From Pseudarthrobacter oxydans (GTDB lineage Bacteria > Actinomycetota > Actinomycetes > Actinomycetales > Micrococcaceae): a DNA stretch of 64,000 nucleotides. This document shows positions 24,371-34,047 of the stretch, in pieces. Position numbers and translations under genes: made by a program. The notes below the pieces were generated by a model. It saw nothing but the letters and a program-made list of their open reading frames with translations. It did no database searches and was not told the origin of the DNA. The DNA is taken from assembly GCF_013314975.1 (NCBI RefSeq), contig NZ_JABTYH010000016.1, positions 22,186 through 86,185 of the forward strand. The letters run 5' to 3'. The number at the start of each line of letters is the position of its first letter. Positions within the stretch are counted from its first letter, which is position 1.

Positions 24371-26506
24371 ATGGTTGTCACGACCGACGAATCGCCTGTT
24401 CCAGGTGCTTCGGACCATAAGGTGGAAGGTGCTACCTCCGTTCCGGTCGCCTCCAGCATGGACACATACGAGAAGTGGCAGAACTTGCTCGCAGACGCGT
24501 TCCTGCATCCGCATCAAGGCCCGACGGTATTTTTCGTAGATGACAGCGAACTTGGACGCTTGAACCCCGGGGAAGAGAGCGCCTGCAACCTCTCCGCAGC
24601 CGTCCGATCCCGCCTTCGCCTGACGGCTGGCCGATCGATGTTTAACCCGCTGCTCATGGCCTACCGGCGATGGCAACGTGGGCCAAAAGTCGAGCCGCCG
24701 CCCGTGCTTCCGGTGATTGCTATCTCCGTCTTGGCAGCTACGAGGATGCGCTCAGACAAGGCGGCGAGGTCGACGAACTACTACCTTCGCCTCGCCCAGA
24801 CCATCCTTCCGGATGGCGCGGATTCCGAACTTGAAGGGCTACGGAGAGACCTCGAAGAACGCGGGGCCTTCCTCCACGTCGTCGACATGTGGGTTGGCCT
24901 TCATCACTGGATCGAGGGTCAGCAAGGCGCCGTCGGCACCTCAACGATCCCGGAAGTACCGCACCCATCACGAATCGGCTACCCCCTCTCGCAAGCCCTT
25001 GTCCGCCAGAGCGATCGCACATCGTTGACGCGCCTTTTTCAAGCGCTCAATCTCTCTCGAGGCGACTCGCCCAGCCCGGAAACCCTTCTGCGGGCGCTGG
25101 ACATCTGGGCAGAGGACGGGCGGAACCGGCTTAGCGAAGCGTTCATGGGAGCTCTAGCAGACTCCCAGATGCGGGCCTTGTTGGGGTCGGTCGTCGTGGC
25201 CCACGCTCGGGCCTGGGACGGCAGGGTAGTGACAAGCGAGGGCAAGCAGACCATCCCGGTCAAACTCGGCATCGATTTAGTTGCCTGGCAGACTCGTTGG
25301 CTATTCCCTGTGCCGAAGGGGCGACCCAGGACACTTGTCCTCGCTGAGCAGGGGGAGTCTCAAGGGGTTAGCCTCAGCGCGGTCGAGGGCCGTGAATACT
25401 ACGCGGATCACAGCGCTCCAGCCGTGACCTTTTCACGTGTCCACTCCGGGTTCCAGCTTCGGGGCGGGGAATTTGCAGCCGTGTTCCCGCCCTCAGGGGT
25501 CGTATTCTTCTCTCCCGACCCCCAGACCGGCGCTTGGTCATCGGTCCCCGGCATGGTGCCCTACGAGGAACATGTCATCGCTGTCATCTCTCAGCATGTC
25601 CTTGATTTCCGGCGCCTGCTGGAAGAAGCCGCCGCGGAGGGCTGGCGCCAGGTCCCGCAGCGGCGATCCTTCCTTATCGACGGCTACGAGCTTTTCCAAA
25701 GAGTGCGCTTCTTTGACGGGCACGCGCTCAGGGATGTGCTCTCACGTTTGCCCGGCCTCCGCGCCATAGGTGCCGTCTCCGAAGTGGTTCCGCGTGCCAA
25801 GCTAGTCCATGGCTTGCCTGTCGCCTCGTCGCTCTCGGCCCACCACTACCTCTCCGGTGGCGCGCCGGACCTCCTCCTGCCGTTCGGCAGGGAACATCGC
25901 ATCGCAACTGTCACTCTCGACGGGAGGAGCGATAGAGTCCCTGCCAACGGTTTTCCTCTGCCGATTCGTCGCTTCGTCGACGAAACGGGCCGTCATGTTG
26001 TGCAAGCCGACGGGCAGGAGCTTGTGTTCACCATAATCAGCGAGGGCCCTGATCCCTCCCCGCCTGCTGGTACCGCGGGTCTCGGCTGGACCAGCACCGG
26101 ACAGATTGGCGAATCGAACCAAGCTGACGCCGCAGTAATGGGCGCACTTGTCCCCGGGATTACTGCCACGGGCACGGTGCTCGGGCTCCGCGGTAGGGAC
26201 GAGTCCTGGCTCCTGCACGAGGACGGGCACGGAGAGAAGGTGGCGGAACCTCCACTGCCCCGCTTCCTCTCCAGCATTGACATCGAGTTCTACTCGCCAG
26301 TCTTTGAAATTAGCGCAGCCTTAACCGCTCGGTGGCTCGCCCAGCGCCGCGGCCGTCTCTGGCGCCTGACGGAGATCGGCCCCGCAAGCCCTGAACGATA
26401 CGAAGTCGAGATCGACCTCTTAGACGCCTGGAAGCGGGCATGCACTGACGCGAACGGGGCCAAGCTCTGGAAGATGCGGCTGCAGATTGCAGGGGATGCG
26501 GCATGA
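24371..26506 (+). CDS. large protein of unknown function, first gene of helicase operon
   Basis: 711 aa, not recognised. Predicted soluble; no Walker A, Cys cluster or obvious catalytic signature. The middle reads as mixed alpha/beta (VVTSEGKQTIPVKLGIDLVAW, PKGRPRTLVLAEQGES); the C-terminus is Arg-rich. Start ATG 24371; a later ATG (24458) is possible. The stop overlaps the next start (ATGA), and the gene keeps company with a DUF1998 helicase. The position corresponds to that of the large accessory proteins of Druantia-type systems (inference from layout only). Confidence 0.65.
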   Translation: MVVTTDESPVPGASDHKVEGATSVPVASSMDTYEKWQNLLADAFLHPHQGPTVFFVDDSELGRLNPGEESACNLSAAVRSRLRLTAGRSMFNPLLMAYRRWQRGPKVEPPPVLPVIAISVLAATRMRSDKAARSTNYYLRLAQTILPDGADSELEGLRRDLEERGAFLHVVDMWVGLHHWIEGQQGAVGTSTIPEVPHPSRIGYPLSQALVRQSDRTSLTRLFQALNLSRGDSPSPETLLRALDIWAEDGRNRLSEAFMGALADSQMRALLGSVVVAHARAWDGRVVTSEGKQTIPVKLGIDLVAWQTRWLFPVPKGRPRTLVLAEQGESQGVSLSAVEGREYYADHSAPAVTFSRVHSGFQLRGGEFAAVFPPSGVVFFSPDPQTGAWSSVPGMVPYEEHVIAVISQHVLDFRRLLEEAAAEGWRQVPQRRSFLIDGYELFQRVRFFDGHALRDVLSRLPGLRAIGAVSEVVPRAKLVHGLPVASSLSAHHYLSGGAPDLLLPFGREHRIATVTLDGRSDRVPANGFPLPIRRFVDETGRHVVQADGQELVFTIISEGPDPSPPAGTAGLGWTSTGQIGESNQADAAVMGALVPGITATGTVLGLRGRDESWLLHEDGHGEKVAEPPLPRFLSSIDIEFYSPVFEISAALTARWLAQRRGRLWRLTEIGPASPERYEVEIDLLDAWKRACTDANGAKLWKMRLQIAGDAA

Positions 26507-27429
26507 TAGGCGACCTCCTCCTGTCCTGGATCAGCGAAACCGGCAGCGGCACGATCGCTGACTTCAGCACACGCGCACTTTGGCTCGCCCATACCGAAGA
26601 CCTCACCGTGTCTGACAATGTCGGGGGGACATGGCTGCGAGACATCGCATCTTTGGGGCACTGCGAAGTGGACTGGAAGTTAGGCAAATGGTCCGTTGCT
26701 CCGCCAGTGATCACTAGACTTCCGCTTGCCGACGGCCTTGCTGTCCTCGTGGGTGCACGTAGGCCACGGCTGGTGCGTGCTATCGAAAATGCGGGACTTT
26801 ATGTCGAGCACGCAAGACGGCCAAGTCGCGATGGAACACTCCCGTCGCCGACCACGATAATGATCCCCTACAAGCGGGCCGCGGACCTCGAAAACGCCGC
26901 TAACGACATCGGTGCCAAGTATGTCGGCTGCGCGGCGGCAGGCATAGCTGAGAAGCTGCAGGCGTCCCTCCCCTTGGACCGCAGCGCACCGCCCGCCTAC
27001 GATTCTCTATTTGAGCAGCTCGTCGGCTTCAGTCCCCGGCGTTGGTCACCAGCGTCTCCCCGGGACCTCGCACTGCCCGACGGCCTCTATCGCGAGCAGG
27101 TACACGGCCGCTGGCGGTACACGCTGCGCCGTGACGGATCTTGGTACGCCGCCGAGCTCTCTCGCGGCATCTTCGCCGAGCTTGCACGACGAGGCAGCAC
27201 GATCATTCACTGGCAGCCGGACTACGAGGATTGCAGCAGAGCGGGAACGGTGGTCCTCGATCAGGCTGTCCCCCTCCCTGCGCTTCACTCGAGGGTGCTC
27301 GTCCTCTGCAGCGGCTTCACGCCTCGATTCGACAGCGGGGCTAAAGCCGCGCTCTACGACAACGTCCCTCGCGAGATCGCCGAGCGCGTCGCATCTTCGC
27401 TGGGACAGACCCTCCATATAAGTAGCTGA
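26503..27429 (+). CDS. winged-helix-like protein of unknown function, second gene of helicase operon
   Basis: 308 aa. The N-terminus LLLSWISETGSGTIADFSTRALWLA looks like a small winged helix; the rest is unrecognised, with basic stretches (GARRPRLVRAIENAG, FSPRRWSPASPRD) that could bind DNA. Start overlaps the previous stop by 4 bp. It lies 18 bp before the helicase gene. The layout suggests an accessory subunit that delivers or licenses the helicase. Confidence 0.6.
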   Translation: MIGDLLLSWISETGSGTIADFSTRALWLAHTEDLTVSDNVGGTWLRDIASLGHCEVDWKLGKWSVAPPVITRLPLADGLAVLVGARRPRLVRAIENAGLYVEHARRPSRDGTLPSPTTIMIPYKRAADLENAANDIGAKYVGCAAAGIAEKLQASLPLDRSAPPAYDSLFEQLVGFSPRRWSPASPRDLALPDGLYREQVHGRWRYTLRRDGSWYAAELSRGIFAELARRGSTIIHWQPDYEDCSRAGTVVLDQAVPLPALHSRVLVLCSGFTPRFDSGAKAALYDNVPREIAERVASSLGQTLHISS

Positions 27430-27447
27430 ACAGGAAGACCAGGCACA

Positions 27448-30400
27448 ATGAGCAACGTCAGCACGCACCTTGACGCAATACAGACGTTCGAGCACCTGCG
27501 GGACGCCTACTTCCGCTACTACGACACCCCCTTTGGTCTCGCAGACGCGCGTCTGCAGGCGGAACGTCGGGCCCTCCTCGACCGCGACGGCGGTGTCTAC
27601 CGCAAGCCCTTGATCGAGCTTCGGCCCGAATACGAAAGCGCCGGCTGCACCCTCGCCGCATCTGTCGCAGCAGCAGGAGCGGACCCCGATCTCGCCGAGT
27701 TCGCCGGTACCGGCCTCCTCCAGGGTGTCCCCTCGCTGTACCGGCATCAAGAGGAAGCCCTCGCCGCGGGTGTGCGGCAGGGAGGGCATATGGTCATCAC
27801 CGCCGGTACCGGGTCAGGCAAGACCGAATCGTTCCTCCTACCGGTCCTGTCTTCGCTGCTCAACGAATCGCGTTCCTGGACGGGACACGGCGCAGTGCCG
27901 ACTGACTGGTGGACCGGCGACAGCAACGCGTTCAGCGCCCAACGGGACGGCGAAACTGGACGCACAGCCGCCGTCCGAGCCCTTGTCCTCTACCCGATGA
28001 ACGCGCTGGTTGACGATCAACTCATCCGCCTGCGCCGTGCCCTCGACAACGACAGTATCCGTTCATGGCTTGACGAGAACCGCAACGGGCACCGCTTCTA
28101 CTTCGGCCGCTACACGGGCGCCACACCGGTCACCGGGACCCGAGGCAACAACCTTGCCCTCGGAGAACTACGCCGCTACCTGCGCGAGACCAGTCGGCGC
28201 GGAGCCCGGGCGCGGGAAATCGCAGCCCAGAAGGCCGACGACGACCTCCGCTACTTCGTACCGCGCCTGGATGGAGCGGAGATGCGCTCACGATGGGACA
28301 TGCTCGACTACCCGCCCGACATCCTCATCACGAACTACTCCATGCTTAACGTGATGCTCCTGCGCGAGCGGGACGGGCACTTCTTCGACTCCACCCGCCA
28401 ATGGCTCGAAGACCCGGCCAACGTGTTCACTCTCGTGGTCGACGAGCTCCACACCTACCGCGGGACCGCGGGCACGGAAGTGGCCTACCTCCTGCGTACC
28501 CTCAAGCACCGCCTGGGCTTGGATGCACGCCCCGAGCAGTTCCGCGTCCTCGCCGCTTCCGCCTCCCTCGACCCCGGACGCGACAGCGACTATCTGCACC
28601 AGTTCTTCGACGTCGCTCCCGGAACTTTCGACTTCATCGGGGGCTCCGGCATCACCCCGTCTGCCTACCACACGCCGCCCGAAGCCGACCCGGCCGCCCT
28701 GGCTGAGGCAGATCCGACAGCCGCAGCCGCTCAGGCTCGAACGGACGGAGTCGTTGACGCTCTCAGAGGTGTCCTCCACGCCGACGGAACCGGGGCAGCT
28801 AAGACCCTCAGCCAGGTCGCCGAAGATGTCTTCCCCGGCACACCAGCAGACGTCTCGGAACGGGCGATCTCAAGAGTCCTCGCTGGCCTCGCCCAAGACC
28901 CGCACCCCGGCGACCCGAAGTTCCGCGCCCACCTGTTCTTCCGCAACGTTGTCGGCATGTGGGCATGCTGCGACCCCGCCTGCGCTGCTGTCTCCGAACC
29001 GCAGCCCGACCGGACCGTTGGAAAGCTGTTCTCCGAGCCCGCAACCCGGTGCGAATGTGGCGGGCGGGTGCTAGAGCTGCTGTACTGCCAGAACTGTGGT
29101 GATGTCATGCTCGGTGGCTTTGCTCCCGAAGGCGAACTCCAGAAGCCAGCTGTGAAGACAATGCTGCTTGCCGACGTCCCCGAACTCGCAAAACTGCCCG
29201 ACCAGGTCTCCCTTCAGCGGACCGCCGACAACTACCTTGTCTACTGGCCTCGCCCTCAAGCCACTCTGACGAACCTCGACTCACCATTCTGGAACCGCGA
29301 CAGGGACGCCGTCGCCTACGCCTTCCGGCAGAGCAAGCTCAACCCCGCCTCCGGCGAGCTCAGCAACCTTGCTGAAGGGTTCACCGGATGGAGCTTCCAC
29401 GCCCGTATCGCCCGGAACAAGACCACCGGGGAACTGCAGCGTCCGGTCGATACCGTCAGCCCCTTCCCGACGCAGTGCCCCAACTGTGGCGACGACTGGG
29501 AGATCCAGTTTGGCCGCAACGGGCGCCTCAAGCCAACCGATCCGGCCACACAACGTTCACCGATCCGGCAGATGCGCACCGGTTTCGAGAAGATCAATCA
29601 GGTACTCACCACCGAACTCGCCAACGACCTCGGAGAGGCAGAGCGCAAGCTCATAGTTTTCACCGACAGCCGTCAAGACGCCGCGAAGCTCTCGGCTGGC
29701 CTCGGCCTCCGGCACTACCAGGACCTGCTGCGCCAGCTGCTCTATGCTCGGCTCTCCGCTTCAGGCGGCACCGCTCAGGACGTCACATTGGCCGAAGCCC
29801 ACGTGCTCCAGAATGAGAAATCCCCGGAATCCTTCGCCGCTCTCGACAGACTGAAGCAGCGCGATGCTGCCGCACTCGCCGAGCTCCGCGAGGTGTGGGA
29901 CGGCAAGCCCGGAACCGGCCCAGCCGACGCCGAGCGCCTGAAAGGCAAGCTGGCAGCGCCTCCATCGTTGCGAGAACTTGCCGCCGAAGTATCTTCCGAT
30001 CTCCTCAAGCTTGGGATGAACCCGGGCGGCCCCCATGCCCGCCTCCGAGAGACTTCCGAAGATCCCGCAGTTCCATGGTCGCAGCTCTACAACTGGCAAG
30101 TCAGCCCACCGTCGCCCAAGGCAGGCCTCACTGATCCTCAAACAGCACTGCTCAATGACATCAGTAGCTCTCTCGAAGAGGAACTACTCCAAGGGCTGTT
30201 CTCAGGAGGAGGCCGCGACTTCGAGTCCCTCGGACTCGGTTGGCTGACTCTGGCCTCCGACACTGCCCCCGCCGACGGGCCGACCGATCACGCCACTGGG
30301 CAGACACGTGCGGCACTGCGCATCCTCGCCGACCAGCGCCGGTTCTTCCGCCTCCGCACACCGCGCCCAAACCCGACACCCACACTTCGTAAGTTCTGGA

Positions 30401-32889
30401 CGGCCGTGGCTGCCGCGGAGGGAACCAGTCCCGATAGCGTCCACGACCAGGCTCGCACGAGGGCGGGCACGGCTCTCGTGGATTATCTGATCGATCCCTC
30501 TGCGGTAGTGCTGCGGACGGGTGAGGGACGCGCTTGGGTCTGCGCCAAATGCAGCCGCCGCCACCTGACCACCGGCAATGGCTACTGCACGAAATGTGCA
30601 GCCCCTTTGCCCAATACCGCCGTCCCCATCGACGCTGATCAGGACTACTACGCTTGGAAGGCCACCAGGGGCGACGGCATGTTCCGGATCAACACCGCGG
30701 AGCTAACCGGGCAGACCGACCGAATCGATGCGCAGTCCCGTCAAGCACGGTTTCAGAACGTATTCCTCGGCTCCGGTGAAAACGAGCTGGCCGACGCCGT
30801 CGACCTTCTCTCCGTCACCACCACGATGGAAGCCGGAGTGGACATCGGCGCCCTCTCCGCCGTCGTCCTAGGTAACATGCCCCCTACTCGATTCAACTAC
30901 CAGCAGCGCGTGGGCCGCGCCGGGCGCCGCAACTCGCCCGTTGCGATCGCCCTAACTGTATGCCGCGGCCGCAGTCACGACGAGTACTACTTCGAACGAC
31001 CTGATCGCATCACCAACGAACCCACCCCCAAGCCGTACCTTGCCTTGAACCGGCCCGAAATCTTGGCTCGCTCGCTGCGCAGCGAAATCCTGCGACAGGC
31101 ATCCGTTGACATCATTTCCGTCACCGACGGGGAAGACCCCAGCGTCAACGTGCATGGCGCGTTCGGGAAGACCGCCGACTGGCTGACGGTGCTCCGGCCC
31201 CGTTTCGAACAGTGGCTCCAGGAACACCCAGACAGAATCCGGGATGCGGCTCGCTCCCTTGCGCGGAGCACGGTTTTCCACGACACCGCCGACGATGAAG
31301 CGTCAAGATGTGCCTCAACGTTCGTCGCCGAGATCGACGCGGCAGCCGCTACCCAGAAACATGAGGACCTCAGCCAGTTGCTCGCGGAATGCGGTCTCCT
31401 GCCCATGTTCGGTTTCCCCACCTCAGTGCGCTACCTCCACCTCAACCGACCGAGGCGTTCCTCTCCCTGGCCGCCCACCGGAGTCATCGACCGCGACCTG
31501 AGCATGGCCGTAAGCCAATTCGCCCCGATGAGCGAAGTGGTCCGCGATGGCATCGTCTACCCGGTCGTCGGGATCACCGCATTCAAGCCCGTGGGCACTC
31601 GTCCTCAGCCGCTGCCGGATCCACTTGGGCCGGAGTCACCGCTGTCGATCTGCCGTGCCTGCTCGTATCTCGGCGAGCAGGAGGCCGGAGGGCAACCAAC
31701 TAATACCTGTCCCAGATGCGGGGCTGGGCCCAGCTTCTACGCCACTGTCCCGATGCGCGAACCGCTCGGGTTCCGCAGCGGGCGTGGAACTGATTTCGAT
31801 GGCAACTTCTCCTGGAGCCCGCGTGCCATGGCCGCTAGAGCCATGACCGACATGGATGCCCTCACCCCACAGACTCCAGGCCAAGCCATCTTCCTCGCGG
31901 GCCCCGGCTCCCGCTATGTCATCAACGACAACGGCGGCCAGTGCTTCGCCCTCCGCAGGGCAGCTCCTGGAGGCCCTGAGTGGGGCGGCTATGTCTCCAC
32001 ACGCGCCATCGAAGCAGAGCTACTCCATCCCTCCTCCGCCGCCGGAGATCCGATCAGCGTTGCCCTCGGAGCCGTACAGCACACCGACTTCCTATTCGCC
32101 GGGGCTGCCGCTCCCACGATTCCCAGTTCTGGACTCCGTCTCAATCTCGTCTCAGGCGTCCGCCAGCCATACGGCGCTCAGGAAGTCGCTGACAGCCGCC
32201 GCGCCGCCTGGTATTCATTCGCCTTCCTGCTGCGCACCGTCGCTTCTGCGGCGCTCGACATCCAGCCCCTTGAACTCGCCGCAGGCATCTATTCCGGCAC
32301 GGCGAGCGGGGCTCCGGCCACCTATGCCTTCCTGGCCGACACCCTCGAGAATGGAGCCGGGTTCAGCACCCACCTCGGCTCATCGGGTTTCCTGCCCGAG
32401 TTCCTCGACTCGATCGCCGACTACCTCACGGAATTGGAGGATCCATCCCACGCAGCTGCCTGCAGCTCCTCTTGCTACCGGTGCTTGCGTGACTACGGCA
32501 ACATGGCGTATCACGCACTACTCGACTGGCGGCTTGCCCGAGACCTGTTTGGGCTCCTTCAAGGCAAGTCCTTGGGTATCGATACTGCGGTGGAGGCTGC
32601 TGCTATCGAGAGGTGGGCGCGGGCCTACAACGCGGCGCCCATCAGCAGCACCGTATCCGTTGCACGCTTCGATAGCCCCAGTGAAGGATCGTTCGCTGTG
32701 GTCGCCCGTCATCCATTCGAAGCGTCCGAGGAAACCCTCATAGCTCCCCGCCTTGCCGAGGCGATGGCTGAGATCGAAGCATCCGAAGAGGGTCTGGACG
32801 GGGTTGTCTTCGTCGACTCCTTCACGCTTGACCGGGACCCTCGCCGGGTGCTCAAGCTCATCTCTGACTCCGACCTAGTAGGCGCCTGA
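27448..32889 (+). CDS. giant SF2 helicase with DUF1998 (DruE/MrfA-like)
   Basis: 1,813 aa. Walker A AGTGSGKTES at residues 119-128, LYPMNALVDDQ (Ia), Walker B VVDELHTYRG (~330, DELH in place of DEAH), motif III AASASL, motif V TTTMEAGVDIG and motif VI QQRVGRAGRR (~1152). Cys-x2-Cys groups occur in the second half (CAKC...CTKC ~1031, CRAC...CPRC ~1401). The C-terminal DUF1998 has the 4-Cys-type CSSSCYRCLRDYGN (~1671). DUF1998 helicases include MrfA (repair) and DruE (Druantia) and DrmB-like partners (DISARM). Size and context fit a defence translocase. AGGAAG precedes the ATG. Confidence 0.92.
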   Translation: MSNVSTHLDAIQTFEHLRDAYFRYYDTPFGLADARLQAERRALLDRDGGVYRKPLIELRPEYESAGCTLAASVAAAGADPDLAEFAGTGLLQGVPSLYRHQEEALAAGVRQGGHMVITAGTGSGKTESFLLPVLSSLLNESRSWTGHGAVPTDWWTGDSNAFSAQRDGETGRTAAVRALVLYPMNALVDDQLIRLRRALDNDSIRSWLDENRNGHRFYFGRYTGATPVTGTRGNNLALGELRRYLRETSRRGARAREIAAQKADDDLRYFVPRLDGAEMRSRWDMLDYPPDILITNYSMLNVMLLRERDGHFFDSTRQWLEDPANVFTLVVDELHTYRGTAGTEVAYLLRTLKHRLGLDARPEQFRVLAASASLDPGRDSDYLHQFFDVAPGTFDFIGGSGITPSAYHTPPEADPAALAEADPTAAAAQARTDGVVDALRGVLHADGTGAAKTLSQVAEDVFPGTPADVSERAISRVLAGLAQDPHPGDPKFRAHLFFRNVVGMWACCDPACAAVSEPQPDRTVGKLFSEPATRCECGGRVLELLYCQNCGDVMLGGFAPEGELQKPAVKTMLLADVPELAKLPDQVSLQRTADNYLVYWPRPQATLTNLDSPFWNRDRDAVAYAFRQSKLNPASGELSNLAEGFTGWSFHARIARNKTTGELQRPVDTVSPFPTQCPNCGDDWEIQFGRNGRLKPTDPATQRSPIRQMRTGFEKINQVLTTELANDLGEAERKLIVFTDSRQDAAKLSAGLGLRHYQDLLRQLLYARLSASGGTAQDVTLAEAHVLQNEKSPESFAALDRLKQRDAAALAELREVWDGKPGTGPADAERLKGKLAAPPSLRELAAEVSSDLLKLGMNPGGPHARLRETSEDPAVPWSQLYNWQVSPPSPKAGLTDPQTALLNDISSSLEEELLQGLFSGGGRDFESLGLGWLTLASDTAPADGPTDHATGQTRAALRILADQRRFFRLRTPRPNPTPTLRKFWTAVAAAEGTSPDSVHDQARTRAGTALVDYLIDPSAVVLRTGEGRAWVCAKCSRRHLTTGNGYCTKCAAPLPNTAVPIDADQDYYAWKATRGDGMFRINTAELTGQTDRIDAQSRQARFQNVFLGSGENELADAVDLLSVTTTMEAGVDIGALSAVVLGNMPPTRFNYQQRVGRAGRRNSPVAIALTVCRGRSHDEYYFERPDRITNEPTPKPYLALNRPEILARSLRSEILRQASVDIISVTDGEDPSVNVHGAFGKTADWLTVLRPRFEQWLQEHPDRIRDAARSLARSTVFHDTADDEASRCASTFVAEIDAAAATQKHEDLSQLLAECGLLPMFGFPTSVRYLHLNRPRRSSPWPPTGVIDRDLSMAVSQFAPMSEVVRDGIVYPVVGITAFKPVGTRPQPLPDPLGPESPLSICRACSYLGEQEAGGQPTNTCPRCGAGPSFYATVPMREPLGFRSGRGTDFDGNFSWSPRAMAARAMTDMDALTPQTPGQAIFLAGPGSRYVINDNGGQCFALRRAAPGGPEWGGYVSTRAIEAELLHPSSAAGDPISVALGAVQHTDFLFAGAAAPTIPSSGLRLNLVSGVRQPYGAQEVADSRRAAWYSFAFLLRTVASAALDIQPLELAAGIYSGTASGAPATYAFLADTLENGAGFSTHLGSSGFLPEFLDSIADYLTELEDPSHAAACSSSCYRCLRDYGNMAYHALLDWRLARDLFGLLQGKSLGIDTAVEAAAIERWARAYNAAPISSTVSVARFDSPSEGSFAVVARHPFEASEETLIAPRLAEAMAEIEASEEGLDGVVFVDSFTLDRDPRRVLKLISDSDLVGA

Positions 32890-32903
32890 AAGGGGCAGAC
32901 GAG

Positions 32904-33860
32904 TTGCCGCAGTGGTGGTCATCCACAGCCGCGTGGCGTCTGTTGAGCTGCCCTCTTTCGGCGGTGCCTGCAAACGAGCCCGCACGACCGTCGGCGCAGG
33001 ATCTTGGCAATGCTGGCTCCGTTGCTCACCTCGCACTTCAGCACTGGATCGAAAGCGGAGTATGGGCGCGTGAGGATCCGGGCATGCGGCTGCAGGGATG
33101 CTTCGATGAGATCGTTGCTAGCCGCGGGATCGACATTGCCCGCATGCCGCAGGCCGTCATCACGCGGGCACGGCTGAAGTCACGCGGGAAGGAGCTCAGC
33201 GCCATCCTGGCGGGCGCGGGGGCCGGTATTCGCACTGAATTGCTGCTGACTGACGAAGGCAACCATCTTTTTGGCATCCTCGACGTTGCAGCTGGCGGTG
33301 CCGAGGGCCTCATCATTGACCTCAAGACCGGACGCGACGACACCGCGGCGCCCTCCCGAGCGGTCAAGCACCATATGACGTTCTACGCTCATCTCTTCCA
33401 AGTCACCTTCGGTATGCCTCCGAAGCACGTGATCGTCTTCAACCTGCAGCAGGGCCCCGCAGAGATTGAGGTCAGCCCCTCTGCGATCACCAATCTCGTA
33501 GGGGACATCCTCACGGCGCAGTCCAACGGGCGAACCCTGGCCCGACCGCAGCCAGATGTATGCCGGTTCTGCACGAAGCGGATTACTTGTGAACCACATT
33601 GGAAAGCCGTTGCCGCCTGGGATCCCCCGGACGCAATTGAGGGGACAATCGTCAGCATTGAACGCTCCAGCTCGGGCATGGTCGCAGTGTCGATCGACGG
33701 ACATTGGCTCACCGGCATGGTCGGCAGCCTGCTTCCCGATGACGCCAAGCCTGGCCAATTTGCTCGGGCGGTGCGGGTCCGGCGACGCAGTCCCGGCGTG
33801 GAGCCGCCGGAATGGGCTGCGAGTAGCATCACCGAAATCCGTGTCCTGCGTGCACCGTAG
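32904..33860 (+). CDS. Cas4/AddB-like Fe-S PD-(D/E)XK nuclease
   Basis: 318 aa from a TTG at 32904 (AGGGG 9 bp upstream). An N-terminal Cys16 (LLSCPLS) and C-terminal Cys220-x2-Cys223-x5-Cys229 (CRFCTKRITC) form the 1+3 Cys pattern of Cas4/AddB 4Fe-4S clusters. Active site: E in RTELLL, D127 (GILDVA), D139-L-K141 (IIDLKTG), then a Q/Y helix motif HHMTFYAHLFQ. A C-terminal ~85 residues (EGTIVSIERSSSG... HWLTGMVGSLL) look OB-like. Last gene of the helicase operon, 14 bp after it. Probably the DNA-degrading partner. Confidence 0.85.
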   Translation: MPQWWSSTAAWRLLSCPLSAVPANEPARPSAQDLGNAGSVAHLALQHWIESGVWAREDPGMRLQGCFDEIVASRGIDIARMPQAVITRARLKSRGKELSAILAGAGAGIRTELLLTDEGNHLFGILDVAAGGAEGLIIDLKTGRDDTAAPSRAVKHHMTFYAHLFQVTFGMPPKHVIVFNLQQGPAEIEVSPSAITNLVGDILTAQSNGRTLARPQPDVCRFCTKRITCEPHWKAVAAWDPPDAIEGTIVSIERSSSGMVAVSIDGHWLTGMVGSLLPDDAKPGQFARAVRVRRRSPGVEPPEWAASSITEIRVLRAP

Positions 33861-34047
33861 GCTCGTTGCCGGTACCTTTCGGAATTTGGATGTGCTTGTC
33901 CCCGGCGCGCCGTCACCGCTCCGCGAAGCCGCGCCCCCAACAGCCGCCCAAAGACCCCAGAATGAGCCGCCAGCCCGGGTGACGACTCAGTCCACGGTTA
34001 GCCTCGAGGTCTTATTCAAGTTGGTTGAAGAGACATTGTTGGTGCAG

